From: Bacteroidia bacterium | Lineage (GTDB): Bacteria; Bacteroidota; Bacteroidia; Bacteroidales; Azobacteroidaceae | DNA length: 64,000 bases | NCBI GenBank assembly: GCA_026000155.1 | Contig: BNYG01000005.1 | Location: 1 to 64,000, forward strand | Direction of reading: 5' to 3' | In this document: piece after piece, positions 45,298 through 55,432 of the stretch | Numbering within the stretch: the first letter of the stretch is position 1 | Layout: every line of letters starts with the position of its first letter | The notes under the pieces: generated by a model | Seen by the model: only the letters and a program-made list of their open reading frames with translations | Database searches by the model: none | What the model was told of the DNA's origin: nothing | Program-made: the position numbers and the translations under genes

Positions 45298-46659
45298 ATG
45301 ACTACAGAAGATTGGAAGCCCCGCTATAATGACGGGCAAAACAGTGACGGTCTGAATCGTGAGAGAAGACCTTACAATTCATCAAACCGTTCCGGCTACG
45401 GAAATCAAGGAGGAAACTACGGAAGACCAGACAACCGCAGTAGTTACAACAACCGCCCCAGTTCAGGAAGTTACGACCGTCGGGATGACGGCGGAGGTTA
45501 TAACCGTTCAAGTTCGGGCAATTACGATCGCCGGGATGACAACAGCAGCTACCGTCCACGGACTAACAGCTACGACCGTCCCCAACGCTCGTACGACAGC
45601 CCTCAACGTTCGTATGACAGTCCCCAACGCTCGTACGATAATCAATCGGATTATCAGGACGGAGGCGTAAAAAAGAGAAGGCCGCGGGTAGGAGAAGTCT
45701 CTCCTGCAAGAAGTTCAGGCGGTTACAATGACCGCGGTGGTTATCAATCCAGACCTCAGGGCGGCGGCGGTTACAACAATAATCGTCCGCAAAGCAGCGG
45801 ATACAACAGCGGTGGTGGTTACAACAATAACCGTCCGCAACAACGGAACACCGGCAACAGCCGTCCGGGCGCTTACGACCCGAATTCGAAATACAGTGTT
45901 CAAAAACAGTTGAAGTATCGCGAAGAACATTTTGATCCGAACGAACCCATCCGTTTGAATAAATACTTGGCCAATGCAGGCGTATGCTCCCGCCGGGAAG
46001 CAGACGAATTTATCAAAGCCGGTTTAGTGAAAGTGAACGGCGTACTCGTAACCGAATTGGGGACGAAAGTAAAACGCGCCGATACCGTATCTTTTCACGA
46101 CGAACCGGTAAAATTGGAACACAAAATTTATCTTTTATTGAATAAACCCCGGAATTGTGTCACCACAGCCGACGATCCGCAGGAAAGATTGACCGTGATG
46201 GATTTGGTGAAAACCGCTTGCCAGGAACGGATTTTCCCGGTGGGAAGATTGGACCGGAATACCACCGGCGTTTTGCTGTTGACCAACGACGGCGACTTGT
46301 CGTCCAAACTGACCCATCCTAAATTCTTGAAAAAGAAAATTTACCATGTATGGTTGGACAAGGATGTCACCGTGGAAGATATGCAAAAATTGGCGGACGG
46401 CATCGAACTGGATGACGGTGAAATCCATGCAGACGCTATCAGCTATGTGAGTGATGAAGCCAAAGACCAGGTGGGAATCGAAATTCATTCGGGACGCAAC
46501 CGTATTGTGCGCCGGATGTTTGAAAGTTTGGGTTACCATGTGACCAAATTAGACCGTGTGTATTTTGCCGGATTGACCAAGAAAAATCTGAAAAAAGGGC
46601 ATTGGCGTTTTCTGACGGAAAAAGAAGTTTCCATGTTAAGAATGGGATCTTTTGAATAA
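45298..46659 (+). CDS. RluB-type 23S rRNA pseudouridine synthase with long disordered N-terminus
   Basis: Of 453 residues, the first ~205 are Gly/Arg/Ser/Tyr/Asn-rich low-complexity sequence with a repeated PQRSYDS unit and NNRP/SSGSYDRRDD repeats. Then come an S4 RNA-binding domain (IRLNKYLANAGVCSRREADEFI) and a pseudouridine synthase domain with catalytic Asp in GRLDRNTTGVLLLTNDG. It probably modifies a uridine in the large-subunit rRNA. The N-terminal tail resembles RGG/YR-type RNA-binding or phase-separating tails and is common, but variable, in Bacteroidota. The repeat at 46676-46794 follows the stop. Confidence 0.93.
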   Translation: MTTEDWKPRYNDGQNSDGLNRERRPYNSSNRSGYGNQGGNYGRPDNRSSYNNRPSSGSYDRRDDGGGYNRSSSGNYDRRDDNSSYRPRTNSYDRPQRSYDSPQRSYDSPQRSYDNQSDYQDGGVKKRRPRVGEVSPARSSGGYNDRGGYQSRPQGGGGYNNNRPQSSGYNSGGGYNNNRPQQRNTGNSRPGAYDPNSKYSVQKQLKYREEHFDPNEPIRLNKYLANAGVCSRREADEFIKAGLVKVNGVLVTELGTKVKRADTVSFHDEPVKLEHKIYLLLNKPRNCVTTADDPQERLTVMDLVKTACQERIFPVGRLDRNTTGVLLLTNDGDLSSKLTHPKFLKKKIYHVWLDKDVTVEDMQKLADGIELDDGEIHADAISYVSDEAKDQVGIEIHSGRNRIVRRMFESLGYHVTKLDRVYFAGLTKKNLKKGHWRFLTEKEVSMLRMGSFE

Positions 46660-46675
46660 ATAATAAATAAGGAAA

Positions 46676-46794
46676 CTGTCATTGCGGGCTTGACCCGCAA
46701 TCCCCTGAAAACCGTTAATCACCATTATTCAATATCTTGCATCAGTACTGTTTAACGGACATCTTGGGATTGCGGGTCAAGCCCGCAATGACAG
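46676..46794. repeat. Palindromic repeat family D, intergenic copy
   Basis: The arms CTGTCATTGCGGGCTTGACC and its exact complement (ending 46794) lie around an AT-rich centre. It lies 27 bases upstream of the asnS start. Confidence 0.92.
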
Positions 46795-46820
46795 AAGACT
46801 TTTATTGTACATTAAATATA

Positions 46821-48209
46821 ATGAAACGAACAAAAATAGTTGATTTAGTAAACACAACCGATTATAACAGAGAGGTATGTGTCAAAGGCTGGGTACGTAC
46901 CCGCCGGGGAAATAAAAACGTAGCTTTCGTTGCCTTGAACGACGGATCAATCGTCCATTCGATTCAGGTGGTGGTCGATATCGCCCAATTCGGCGAAGAG
47001 TTTCTGAAACCCATCACGACAGGCGCTTGTATTGCCGTAAACGGTTTATTGGTGGAATCGCAGGGACAAGGGCAAACCGCTGAAATTCAGGCGAAAGAAA
47101 TCGAAATTTACGGAACAGCCGATCCGGCTGTTTATCCCTTGCAAAAGAAAGGTCATTCCTTGGAATTTTTGAGGGAAATCGCTTATTTGCGCCCGCGTAC
47201 CAATACATTCGGAGCCATTTTCCGTATCCGTCACCATGTGGCTTTTGCCATTCACGAATATTTCAACAAACAGGGCTTTTTCTATTTCCATACCCCGCTG
47301 ATTACCGGTTCGGATGCGGAAGGAGCCGGCTCCATGTTCCAGGTGACTACCTTGGACGTGGCCAATCCGCCGAAAACGGAAGATGGAAAAATTGATTATT
47401 CGCAGGATTTCTTCGGACATTCGACCAACCTCACGGTTTCCGGACAGTTGGAAGGGGAATTGGGTGCGATGGCTTTGGGTGGCATTTATACTTTCGGACC
47501 AACGTTCCGGGCGGAAAATTCCAATACGCCCCGCCACTTGGCGGAATTTTGGATGATCGAACCGGAAATCGCTTTCATTGACATCAACGACAATATGGAT
47601 TTGGCGGAAGATTTCCTGAAATACGTCATTTCGTATGCCTTGAAACATTGCAAGGATGATATTGAATTTCTGAACAAAATGTATGACAACGAATTGCTGG
47701 ATCGCCTGAATTTTGTGATCAACAACGAATTCGTTCGCCTGACTTATACCGAAGGGGTGGAAATCCTGGAAAAGAGCGGCAAGAAATTTGAATATCCGGT
47801 ATATTGGGGAGCTGATTTGCAATCCGAACATGAACGCTATTTGGTGGAAGATCATTTCAAACGCCCGGTGATCCTGACCGATTATCCGAAAGAAATCAAA
47901 TCGTTCTATATGAAGCAAAACGAAGATGGAAAAACCGTTCGCGGAATGGACGTACTGTTCCCGAAAATCGGTGAAATTATCGGCGGGTCGGAACGGGAAG
48001 CGGATTATGACAAACTGCTGAACCGCGTACAGGAATTGAATATGTCGCTGGATAGTCTGTGGTGGTATATGGATACACGCAAATTCGGAACAGCGCCTCA
48101 CGCAGGTTTTGGACTGGGGTTTGAACGCCTGATATTGTTTATTACCGGCATGCAGAATATCCGGGATGTTATTCCTTTTCCGCGTACACCGAAGAACGCA
48201 GAATTTTAA
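46821..48209 (+). CDS. asnS: Asparaginyl-tRNA synthetase
   Basis: The 462 residues run from the ATG of [10 protein letters not shown]; an upstream in-frame start lies inside the repeat and is rejected. An OB-fold anticodon-binding domain ([24 protein letters not shown]) precedes the class II catalytic domain. Motif 2 is [26 protein letters not shown] and motif 3 is [41 protein letters not shown] is typical for AsnRS. It charges tRNA-Asn in the cytosol. A bidirectional terminator follows. Confidence 0.97.
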   Translation: MKRTKIVDLVNTTDYNREVCVKGWVRTRRGNKNVAFVALNDGSIVHSIQVVVDIAQFGEEFLKPITTGACIAVNGLLVESQGQGQTAEIQAKEIEIYGTADPAVYPLQKKGHSLEFLREIAYLRPRTNTFGAIFRIRHHVAFAIHEYFNKQGFFYFHTPLITGSDAEGAGSMFQVTTLDVANPPKTEDGKIDYSQDFFGHSTNLTVSGQLEGELGAMALGGIYTFGPTFRAENSNTPRHLAEFWMIEPEIAFIDINDNMDLAEDFLKYVISYALKHCKDDIEFLNKMYDNELLDRLNFVINNEFVRLTYTEGVEILEKSGKKFEYPVYWGADLQSEHERYLVEDHFKRPVILTDYPKEIKSFYMKQNEDGKTVRGMDVLFPKIGEIIGGSEREADYDKLLNRVQELNMSLDSLWWYMDTRKFGTAPHAGFGLGFERLILFITGMQNIRDVIPFPRTPKNAEF

Positions 48210-48233
48210 ACTTTAATAGTTCTTGGAAATGAG

Positions 48234-48275
48234 CAATCCCTCTTGGACATGAGCCAAAGAGGGATTCTTTATTTT
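48234..48275. terminator. Bidirectional terminator between convergent genes
   Basis: AATCCCTCTTGG pairs with CCAAAGAGGGATT (one bulge) and is followed by CTTTATTTT on the plus strand. It lies between asnS and the minus-strand ATPase. Confidence 0.8.
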
Positions 48276-48284
48276 AAAAAATAA

Positions 48285-49721
48285 TTATACAAACAAGTCA
48301 TTCATAGTAATTTCCGATTGTATATTACCCCAATAAGCATTGCGTTTTACCCCATAAGTCGTTATCATTGTCAAATGTACGGCATCACGACTGCCTGTTT
48401 CTTCGATAAATGTATATTTTTTGTTGCGTAAAGCTTCATCCTGTTTTTTATCAATTACAAATTCTTTGTTCGAAAATTTGATTTCGCACAGATTGGTAAT
48501 TTTATCGTTTCGTTTGATAATCAGGTCTATTTGCGCACCATTTTCTGTAGAGACGCGATTAATCGCGTCTCTACTGCGCCACGAATAGATTTTGGTTGTA
48601 ACACCCGAAATTCCCAACTTGCATTTAATCTGACGGACATGCGCCATACAAACCTGCTCAAACGAATAACCGCTCCACGCACGATGTTTGGGATTGTCAA
48701 TCTGGCTTGCCCAATAGTTTTCGGGCAATTGCTTTTCATCTGCGATAAAATTCAGATAAAACAACGAATAAAAATCAACTAACTGATAAATACGATTTTT
48801 CGATTGTTGTCGATAATCGTTATAAACCCGGATAAATCCGCACTGTTCGAGTTCTTCGAGTATGCGGGATACCGAACCGCCATCGGGAATAGCCAAAAGT
48901 TTAAGAATTTCCTCGCGAGTCAAGCCTTTTTTCTTCGTACTTAGGGCGTTGATTACAGCGATGTGTTTTCCCGAATGCTGAAACAAGGAATTATATAACA
49001 GGGAAAATTCGTCTTTGAAGGGCGCATTTTCAGCAAAAAACATAGAATCAATGTTTTGCGCCACACTTTTACTCTTTTTTATAAATTCCAAATAAAACGG
49101 CACACCACCCATAACCATATAATATTCAATAATTTGCTTGCGGTTACACTCGATTTTTCTGCTTTTCAAAAATAATTCCGTTTCGCTAAGAGTAAACGGT
49201 TGCAGTGCAATTTGTTGCGTAACACGATTATGCAAGCCACCTTTGTTTTTGATAATTTTGTTGATGAGCCACGAAGTAGCAGAAGCACAAACAATCAAAA
49301 CAATGTCTTTTCGGGCTGAAGCAAAGGAGTTCCAAAAATATTCCAATGCCTGCACAAAATCCGATTTTTGCGTGTCGAGCCACGAAAGTTCATCCATAAA
49401 AATCACTTTTTTCCCTCTGTTTTTCGTTTGAACAATGAAACTTTGCAGTTGTTCAAGCGCCTCAAACCAATTATTAACTGCAGGAAACGGCATTTTTGAA
49501 TATTGCCTGATTGCCGTATTGAAATTTAAAAATTGTTGCGACTTCGACACATTATAAACGCCCGTAAAATAGAACAAGAATTTGTTTTGGAAAAATTCCC
49601 GAATCAGATATGTTTTACCTATTCTTCGTCTTCCAAATATTGCGATAAATTCGGATTTATTCGATTCAAGGCATTGATTAATAATTCCTTGCTCGTGCTC
49701 TCTACCAATTATATTATTCAT
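48285..49721 (-). CDS. AAA ATPase with DUF234-like C-terminus (archaeal-type ATPase family)
   Basis: The 478 residues show Walker A FGRRRIGKTYLIREFF (about 29-44), Walker B VIFMDELSW (near 107), a winged-helix region (KKGLTREEILKLLAIPDGGSVSRIL) and a C-terminal nuclease-like domain (ENGAQIDLIIKRNDKITNLCEIKFSNKEF). This layout is typical of the mobile STAND-like ATPases in Bacteroidota; function is unknown. About 10 residues (SRDAINRVST) between KIYSWR and ENGAQIDL are encoded by a palindrome at 48548-48577, which splits the conserved nuclease-like motif region. A perfect inverted repeat at 49766-49800 precedes the promoter. Confidence 0.85.
   Translation of the reverse strand: MNNIIGREHEQGIINQCLESNKSEFIAIFGRRRIGKTYLIREFFQNKFLFYFTGVYNVSKSQQFLNFNTAIRQYSKMPFPAVNNWFEALEQLQSFIVQTKNRGKKVIFMDELSWLDTQKSDFVQALEYFWNSFASARKDIVLIVCASATSWLINKIIKNKGGLHNRVTQQIALQPFTLSETELFLKSRKIECNRKQIIEYYMVMGGVPFYLEFIKKSKSVAQNIDSMFFAENAPFKDEFSLLYNSLFQHSGKHIAVINALSTKKKGLTREEILKLLAIPDGGSVSRILEELEQCGFIRVYNDYRQQSKNRIYQLVDFYSLFYLNFIADEKQLPENYWASQIDNPKHRAWSGYSFEQVCMAHVRQIKCKLGISGVTTKIYSWRSRDAINRVSTENGAQIDLIIKRNDKITNLCEIKFSNKEFVIDKKQDEALRNKKYTFIEETGSRDAVHLTMITTYGVKRNAYWGNIQSEITMNDLFV
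48548..48577. repeat. Small palindrome inside the AAA ATPase
   Basis: GTAGAGACGCGATTAATCGCGTCTCTAC is a perfect palindrome, in frame. A related palindrome (GTAGAGACAAGGCATGCCTTGTCTCTAC) is in GH31; both start and end with the same GTAGAGAC/GTCTCTAC. Confidence 0.85.
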
Positions 49722-49744
49722 ATTGCATCAATTATTATTGGCGG

Positions 49745-49752
49745 TAAAGGTA
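49745..49752 (-). promoter_or_regulatory. -7-like box TACCTTTA of the ATPase gene
   Basis: TACCTTTA is embedded in TTTTTTATACCTTTACCGCC. It recurs before the genes starting at 62348 and 63823. The start codon is 24 bases downstream. Confidence 0.5.
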
Positions 49753-49765
49753 TAAAAAATAAATG

Positions 49766-49800
49766 ATTCCGCCAAAAATAAAAATTATTTTTGGCGGAAT
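49766..49800. promoter_or_regulatory. Perfect 16-bp inverted repeat, possible operator
   Basis: ATTCCGCCAAAAATAA-AAA-TTATTTTTGGCGGAAT lies 14 bases upstream of the ATPase -7 box. TTCCGCC recurs at 49830-49836. It may bind a dimeric regulator, or be a transcript hairpin. Confidence 0.55.
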
Positions 49801-50032
49801 GTGTATTTTAAATCATACTTTCCGCCAAGTATTTTGTGTTAGTGGTTTATTTGGAAATTTATTTTTTGAAAAAACACTATCTTTTTTATTATTTGATGGC
49901 TAAGCAAACATTTTAGATGCGTTAATTTTGAAAAAAATAATTATAATATTTGTTATTAACAAGATATAATATTATCTTTGTGCCCAATAGGAGGAGGGAG
50001 GCGAAAGCCTCTCTCTTTTATTTTATTTTTGA
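49801..50032 (+). promoter_or_regulatory. rimP leader region with promoter
   Basis: No gene is visible. TATCTTTG at 49973-49980 with TTTG at 49949-49952 (20 apart) is a good promoter. After it the leader has GGGAGGC-GAAA-GCCTCTC (49996-50013) followed by T-rich sequence, a possible weak terminator or regulatory hairpin. Confidence 0.7.
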
Positions 50033-50500
50033 ATGATTGAAAAAGCATTAGTAAAAGAAATTGTCGAAGAGTATCTGAAAAATTCGGATAAGTATTTGAC
50101 GGACATAAAAGTGGAACCCGGCGACCGGATTATCGTGGAAATGGATGGTGATCAAGCGGTTTCGATTGACGATTGTATTGCTCTTACCAAATACATCGAA
50201 TCGAAATTGGATCGCGATGTCGAAGATTACGAATTGGAAGTCGGTTCGGCTGGAATTTCTTCTCCTTATAAAGTGCTTCGCCAATACAAAAAAAATACCG
50301 GCAAAGAAGTGGAAGTGCTGCTGAAATCCGGTCTGAAATATTCCGGTATTCTTAAAGAAGCCGGAGAAAATACAATCATCCTCACGGTGGAAAAACAAGT
50401 CAAACCGGAAGGAGCCAAACGGAAAATCACGGTAGAAGAAGATTTGACGTTTACAATCGATGAAATTAAATATACAAAAAACATAATCAGATTCAAATAA
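50033..50500 (+). CDS. rimP: Ribosome maturation factor
   Basis: The 155 residues have an N-terminal alpha/beta domain (VSIDDCIALTKYIESKLDRDVEDYELEVGSAGISSPYK) and a C-terminal SH3-like domain, as in RimP. It helps assemble the 30S subunit. It is the first gene of rimP-nusA-infB, the conserved order. The spacing to nusA is 6 bases. The annotated start is the only ATG in frame near the leader. Confidence 0.95.
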   Translation: MIEKALVKEIVEEYLKNSDKYLTDIKVEPGDRIIVEMDGDQAVSIDDCIALTKYIESKLDRDVEDYELEVGSAGISSPYKVLRQYKKNTGKEVEVLLKSGLKYSGILKEAGENTIILTVEKQVKPEGAKRKITVEEDLTFTIDEIKYTKNIIRFK

Positions 50501-50506
50501 AAAGTT

Positions 50507-51757
50507 ATGGCGAGACGAGTAGAACCAAGTATGATCGAGACATTTGCCGATTTCAAGGAAAACAAAAATGTGGATAGAACCACCTTGATCAGTGTTTTGG
50601 AAGAAGCATTCCGGAACGTAATAAGCAAGATGTTCGGTTCGGACGAAAATTATGATATCATTATCAATCCCGATAAAGGTGATTTTGAAATCTGGAGAAA
50701 CCGCGAGGTCGTTCCCGATGACGAATTGGAGGATTCCAACTTGCAAATATCCTTGACGGAAGCGCAAAAAATTGATTCCGACTACGAAGTGGGCGAACAG
50801 ATAACCGATGCGGTCGATTTCGCCGGTTTTGGCCGCCGCGCCGTATTGAATTTGCGCCAGGCTTTGTCTTCCAAAATATTGGAACTGCAAAAAGATACAC
50901 TCTACAATAAATATAAAGACCAGATCGGACAAATCGTCATCGGGGAAGTATATCAGGTATGGAAAAAAGAAGTCCTGTTATTGGACGACGAAGGAAATGA
51001 ACTGGTTCTCCCTAAAACAGAGCAAATTCCGGGCGATTTTTTCCGTAAAAACGAAATGCGCCGCGCTGTGGTAGTAAAAGTGGATAATCAAAACAACAAC
51101 CCGAAGATTATCCTTTCCCGCACTTCCAACCTGTTCATGCAACGCCTGTTTGAATTGGAAGTTCCCGAAATTCACGACGGATTAATCACTATCAAACGGA
51201 TAGCACGTATCCCGGGAGAACGGGCAAAAGTAGCAGTTGAGTCGTATGACGACCGCATTGACCCGGTGGGAGCTTGCGTGGGAATGAAAGGCGCCCGTAT
51301 TCATGGTATTGTCCGTGAATTGTGCAACGAAAATATTGACGTAATCAATTATACCGCAAACACTTCGCTGTTCATTCAGCGAGCGTTAAGTCCGGCTAAA
51401 ATTTCTTCCCTGAAAATTCACGAAGAAGAAAAGAAAGCCGAAGTGTATCTTCGTCCCGAAGAAGTTTCGTTAGCCATCGGAAAAGGCGGATTGAATATCA
51501 AACTGGCAAGCATGCTGACCGAATACACGATTGACGTATTCCGGGATGTGGATATTGACGGTGAAGATATTTATCTGGACGAATTTTCCGATGAAATCGA
51601 AGCCTGGGTCATTGATACATTCAAGAATATCGGTTGTTATACTGCTAAAAATGTGCTGGCGTTGAATCGCAATGAAATTATCGAAAAGACTGATTTGGAA
51701 GAAAACACGGTGGACGAAGTGCTCGGAATCCTGAAAGCAGAATTTGAAGAAGAATAA
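50507..51757 (+). CDS. nusA: Transcription termination/antitermination factor
   Basis: The 416 residues contain an N-terminal RNA-polymerase-binding domain, an S1 domain (GQIVIGEVYQVWKKEVLLLDDEGNELVLP), and KH domains with GACVGMKGARIHGIV and AIGKGGLNIKLAS. A C-terminal helix-hairpin-helix region (GCYTAKNVLALNRNEI) ends the protein. NusA regulates pausing and termination. It lacks the two acidic repeats of the E. coli form (495 residues), as is usual in this phylum. Confidence 0.97.
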   Translation: MARRVEPSMIETFADFKENKNVDRTTLISVLEEAFRNVISKMFGSDENYDIIINPDKGDFEIWRNREVVPDDELEDSNLQISLTEAQKIDSDYEVGEQITDAVDFAGFGRRAVLNLRQALSSKILELQKDTLYNKYKDQIGQIVIGEVYQVWKKEVLLLDDEGNELVLPKTEQIPGDFFRKNEMRRAVVVKVDNQNNNPKIILSRTSNLFMQRLFELEVPEIHDGLITIKRIARIPGERAKVAVESYDDRIDPVGACVGMKGARIHGIVRELCNENIDVINYTANTSLFIQRALSPAKISSLKIHEEEKKAEVYLRPEEVSLAIGKGGLNIKLASMLTEYTIDVFRDVDIDGEDIYLDEFSDEIEAWVIDTFKNIGCYTAKNVLALNRNEIIEKTDLEENTVDEVLGILKAEFEEE

Positions 51758-51766
51758 AATTATTAT

Positions 51767-54679
51767 ATGTCCATAAGATTAAATAAGGTAACAAAAAATT
51801 TGAACGTGGGACTTTCAACGGTAGTTAAATTCCTGCTCAGTAAAGGCTTTCCGACAGAGGAGAACCCGAATACGAAAATCAGTGATGAAGAGTATTCGTT
51901 ACTCGTAAAAGAATTTAATAAAGACAAAGATCTGAAATTAGAATCCGAAAAGATTAGTCAGGAACGTCATCATAAGGAAAAGAAAGAAAGCGTTGCGGCA
52001 GAAGGTTACGAACAGAAAAAAAAGGAAGAAATAAAAACGGAAATTCCGAAAGAACTCCAACCTAAAGTTGTTGTAATAGGCAATATAAAAGACCTCAATC
52101 CTTCAAAACAACAGAAACCGGAACCTGTTCTTGTACCGGAAATCGAAGAAATCATAGAGGATGCTCCTGCAACAGAAGAATATCCGCCGCTTCTGGATAT
52201 GGAAGACGAAGTAGAAGAAAACGTGGAAGTAATCGAAAGTGAAGAAGGCTTGGATAATGATTTTGACGAAGATGACGAGGATGATTTCGAAGAAGAGGAC
52301 GACGGCGAGGAAGAGGATGATTTCGAAGAGGATGATAATGAAGAGGTTTTAACTAAACCGGAAGAACCGGAAACGGTAGAAGAAGAACCGGAAGCAAATG
52401 CTTCGAAAGAAATTTTTCGCTTGGCAAAACCGCGCATCGAACCGGCAATTAAAGTGACCGGTAAAATTGATTTATCCACTATCAATCTTTCCACCCGTCC
52501 CAAGAAAAAGAGCAAAGAAGAAAAAAGAAAAGAACGGGCTGAAAAAGAAAAGAAAGCAGCTTTAGCTGCCAATTTGAAAAAAACATCGCAAACAGAAGCC
52601 AAAGAGGAAAAGCGGGAAAAACCCGTTTTGACGAAGAAAGCCGATTTGGACGAAGCGAAAAAGAAGAAACGTAACCGCATCAAACGCGAAAAAATAGATA
52701 TAGAAAAAGGGGTTCCGGCAACTGCGCCCAAGGGAGAATCCCGGTTGAAACTTCGTAAACCCTCTTCCAAAAGCGAAGTGAGCGAAGAAGATGTGCAAAA
52801 ACAAGTGAAAGAAACATTGGCGCGCTTGACCAACAAAGGTCAAAAGAAAGGGGCCAAATACCGTCGGGAAAAGCGGGATGCCGTTTCGCAACGTCAAAGT
52901 GAACAACACGAAATAGATGAACAGGAAAGCCGGATTATCAAAATTACGGAATTCGTTACGGCAAATGACTTAGCCAACATGATGAATGTTCCGGTGGTTC
53001 AGATTATTTCTACCTGTATGGCCATCGGCATCATGGTTTCCATCAACCAACGGTTAGATGCGGAAACCATCAATATTGTCGCCGACGAATTCGGGTTCAA
53101 AACAGAATATGTGAGTGCGGAAGTGGTGGAAGCCATTTCTGAAGAAGTCGATAAAGAAGAAGATTTGGTATCGCGTCCGCCGATTGTAACGGTGATGGGA
53201 CACGTTGACCATGGTAAAACGTCCTTGCTTGACAATATCCGCAATACGAATGTCATAGCCGGTGAAGCCGGTGGTATCACGCAGCACATCGGCGCTTATA
53301 ATGTGGAATTGGCTGACGGTCGCAAGATTACATTCTTAGACACTCCGGGTCACGAAGCATTTACCGCCATGCGCGCCCGTGGAGCCAGTGTCACCGATAT
53401 TGCCATCATCATTGTAGCTGCCGACGATAATGTGATGCCTCAAACCATTGAAGCTATCAACCATGCCGCCGCAGCCAATGTTCCTATGATATTTGCTATC
53501 AATAAAATAGATAAACCGGGGGCTGATCCAGAAAAAATAAAAGCCACCCTGGCCCAGATGAATTATTTAGTGGAAGATTGGGGCGGAAAATACCAATCGC
53601 AGGATATTTCCGCTAAAAAAGGGGAGGGAGTACCCGAATTATTGGAAAAAATAGTTTTGGAAGCCGATTTATTGGATTTGAAAGCCAATCCGAAAAGACG
53701 TGCTATCGGCTCGGTCATCGAATCTTCATTGGATAAAGGCCGCGGGTATATGGTCACGATGCTGGTACAGAACGGCACCCTGCGAATGGGAGATATCGTG
53801 CTGGCAGGAACGCATTTCGGTCGTGTCAAAGCCATGTTCAACGAACGAAATCAACGGATAACGGAAGCCGGTCCTTCTGAACCGGTACTGATTTTGGGTT
53901 TGAACGGCGCTCCGCAAGCCGGAGATACGATCCACGTATTGGAAACCGAACAGGAAGCGAGGGAAATTGCTACGAAACGCGAACAATTGCAGCGTGAACA
54001 AGGTTTGCGTACACAAAAACTATTGACTTTGGACGATATCGGGCGCCGGATTGCCATCGGTAGTTTCCAACAATTAAACGTCATTGTAAAAGGCGACGTG
54101 GACGGTTCTGTGGAAGCTTTGTCGGATTCTTTGATTCGTCTTTCTACCGAACAAATTCAGGTCAATGTGATTCATAAAGGAGTGGGTCAGATATCCGAAT
54201 CGGATGTCATTCTGGCTGCTGCCTCCGATGCGATCGTTATCGGATTCCAGGTACGTCCTTCGCAGTCGGCGCGTAAACTGGCTGAAAAAGAAGGAGTAGA
54301 TATTCGTTTGTATTCGATTATCTATGATGCGATTGAAGAAGTGAAATCGGCTATGGAAGGGATGCTTTCTCCTGAAATCAAAGAAGAAATCACCGCCAAC
54401 GTAGAAGTCCGTGAAGTATTCAAGATTACCAAAGTCGGCACCGTGGCCGGATGTATGGTGAAAGAAGGAAAAATCAAGCGCGGCAATAAAATACGCCTCA
54501 TCCGCGACGGTATTGTGATTTATACCGGCGAATTGGGTTCATTGAAACGCTTCAAAGAAGACGTGAAAGAAGTGGCGCAAGGCTACGAATGTGGTCTGAA
54601 TATTCATAATTTCAATGACATCAAAGTAGGTGACATTGTCGAAGCATTTGAAGAAGTAGAAGTGAAACAAACACTATAA
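51767..54679 (+). CDS. infB: Translation initiation factor IF-2
   Basis: The 970 residues begin with an IF2_N domain ([25 protein letters not shown]). A long linker follows, with a very acidic run near 163-195 and a Lys-rich run (about 245-360). A second IF2_N-like part precedes the G domain: P-loop GHVDHGKTS near 480, DTPGHEA, and NKID. Domains II-IV follow, ending [20 protein letters not shown]-2 brings fMet-tRNA to the 30S subunit. It begins 9 bases after nusA. The charged linker is characteristic of the phylum. Confidence 0.98.
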   Translation: MSIRLNKVTKNLNVGLSTVVKFLLSKGFPTEENPNTKISDEEYSLLVKEFNKDKDLKLESEKISQERHHKEKKESVAAEGYEQKKKEEIKTEIPKELQPKVVVIGNIKDLNPSKQQKPEPVLVPEIEEIIEDAPATEEYPPLLDMEDEVEENVEVIESEEGLDNDFDEDDEDDFEEEDDGEEEDDFEEDDNEEVLTKPEEPETVEEEPEANASKEIFRLAKPRIEPAIKVTGKIDLSTINLSTRPKKKSKEEKRKERAEKEKKAALAANLKKTSQTEAKEEKREKPVLTKKADLDEAKKKKRNRIKREKIDIEKGVPATAPKGESRLKLRKPSSKSEVSEEDVQKQVKETLARLTNKGQKKGAKYRREKRDAVSQRQSEQHEIDEQESRIIKITEFVTANDLANMMNVPVVQIISTCMAIGIMVSINQRLDAETINIVADEFGFKTEYVSAEVVEAISEEVDKEEDLVSRPPIVTVMGHVDHGKTSLLDNIRNTNVIAGEAGGITQHIGAYNVELADGRKITFLDTPGHEAFTAMRARGASVTDIAIIIVAADDNVMPQTIEAINHAAAANVPMIFAINKIDKPGADPEKIKATLAQMNYLVEDWGGKYQSQDISAKKGEGVPELLEKIVLEADLLDLKANPKRRAIGSVIESSLDKGRGYMVTMLVQNGTLRMGDIVLAGTHFGRVKAMFNERNQRITEAGPSEPVLILGLNGAPQAGDTIHVLETEQEAREIATKREQLQREQGLRTQKLLTLDDIGRRIAIGSFQQLNVIVKGDVDGSVEALSDSLIRLSTEQIQVNVIHKGVGQISESDVILAAASDAIVIGFQVRPSQSARKLAEKEGVDIRLYSIIYDAIEEVKSAMEGMLSPEIKEEITANVEVREVFKITKVGTVAGCMVKEGKIKRGNKIRLIRDGIVIYTGELGSLKRFKEDVKEVAQGYECGLNIHNFNDIKVGDIVEAFEEVEVKQTL

Positions 54680-54681
54680 CA

Positions 54682-55182
54682 GTGAATTGGTTAGATTTAG
54701 TCATAGTAGTCTGTGTAGCCATAGGATTGATAAAAGGCCTGTTTGATGGATTCATCAAACAGGTCGTTTCGTTTATAGCTTTGGTAGCGGCGATCTTTTT
54801 TGCAGGGCAAATCGCTGTTCCTGTCCGGACCTTCTTGACAAATCATGTCAGCAGTGATACCGTTTCACCACAAATACTACACGGCTTTTGTTATATAACG
54901 GCCTTTGTAATCATCATTTTTATAATTGTCCTTTTGGGAAAAGTAGTGGATATTGCGATTAAAATGACTCCCGCCAAACCCTTGAATGTTTTGTTAGGCG
55001 GTTTGTTCGGCATAGGGATATGGTTGCTTTCATTAAGCATTTTATTCAATATCTTTGCTGTTTTCGATTCCAAATCAACGATTATCCCCAAGCACGTACA
55101 GGAAAAATCCGTTTTCTATCACCGGGTCAAAGACTTGGTTCCGACGCTCTATCCTGTTTGGAAAACTTATTTTAAAAATTAA
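54682..55182 (+). CDS. CvpA family membrane protein
   Basis: The 166 residues start with GTG two bases after the infB stop. There are four predicted membrane helices (about 4-20, 27-50, 66-87, 104-127), and the IGLIKGLFDGFIKQVVSFIAL segment is typical of CvpA/colicin V production proteins. Its biochemical role is not established; some members affect cell-envelope stress. The spacing suggests coupling to infB translation. The next promoter lies 12 bases after its stop. Confidence 0.88.
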   Translation: MNWLDLVIVVCVAIGLIKGLFDGFIKQVVSFIALVAAIFFAGQIAVPVRTFLTNHVSSDTVSPQILHGFCYITAFVIIIFIIVLLGKVVDIAIKMTPAKPLNVLLGGLFGIGIWLLSLSILFNIFAVFDSKSTIIPKHVQEKSVFYHRVKDLVPTLYPVWKTYFKN

Positions 55183-55194
55183 ATCAAAAATACT

Positions 55195-55202
55195 TATCTT
55201 TG
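55195..55202 (+). promoter_or_regulatory. -7 box of the small two-gene unit
   Basis: TATCTTTG is followed 5 bases later by an ATG (55208) and 29 bases later by another (55232). Confidence 0.65.
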
Positions 55203-55207
55203 TATCC

Positions 55208-55432
55208 ATGAAATCAATAAAATCCAATAACATGGTAGAAGTAGAAGAATTAACATACGAAAAAATTCATCGTCTTAAAGCAGAACAAGACAAGCTGGTA
55301 ATCGAAGGCAAAATGGAGTACCCTCAGATTATTCGGGGGTTTTCGGCGGAAGAAAGAATGGAATTTAACAAAGGAATTCCAATGGAAGAGGTATTTGATA
55401 AACTATCTAAAAAATACAATATTACTATATAA
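55208..55432 (+). CDS. Small protein, possible antitoxin-like partner
   Basis: The 74 residues start MKSIKSNNMVEVEELTYEKIHRL; the ATG at 55232 (66 residues) is as likely, because the first ATG lies almost at the predicted transcript start. The sequence has a helical, charged N-terminal half and a conserved-looking tail (MEEVFDKLSKKYNI). I recognise no domain. Its stop overlaps the next start (TAATG), so the two genes are coupled, as in toxin-antitoxin units. The role is inferred from that layout. Confidence 0.65.
   Translation: MKSIKSNNMVEVEELTYEKIHRLKAEQDKLVIEGKMEYPQIIRGFSAEERMEFNKGIPMEEVFDKLSKKYNITI

Noticed and set aside
46737..46820. In-frame extension of asnS ([14 protein letters not shown]...)
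   Set aside because: It is read from the palindromic repeat; the conserved protein starts at 46821.
47046..48101. 351-codon minus-strand ORF
   Set aside because: Antisense to asnS, no motif, no promoter.
52006..52836. 276-codon Ser-rich minus-strand ORF
   Set aside because: Shadow of the acidic and Lys-rich infB linker; codon pattern follows the plus strand.
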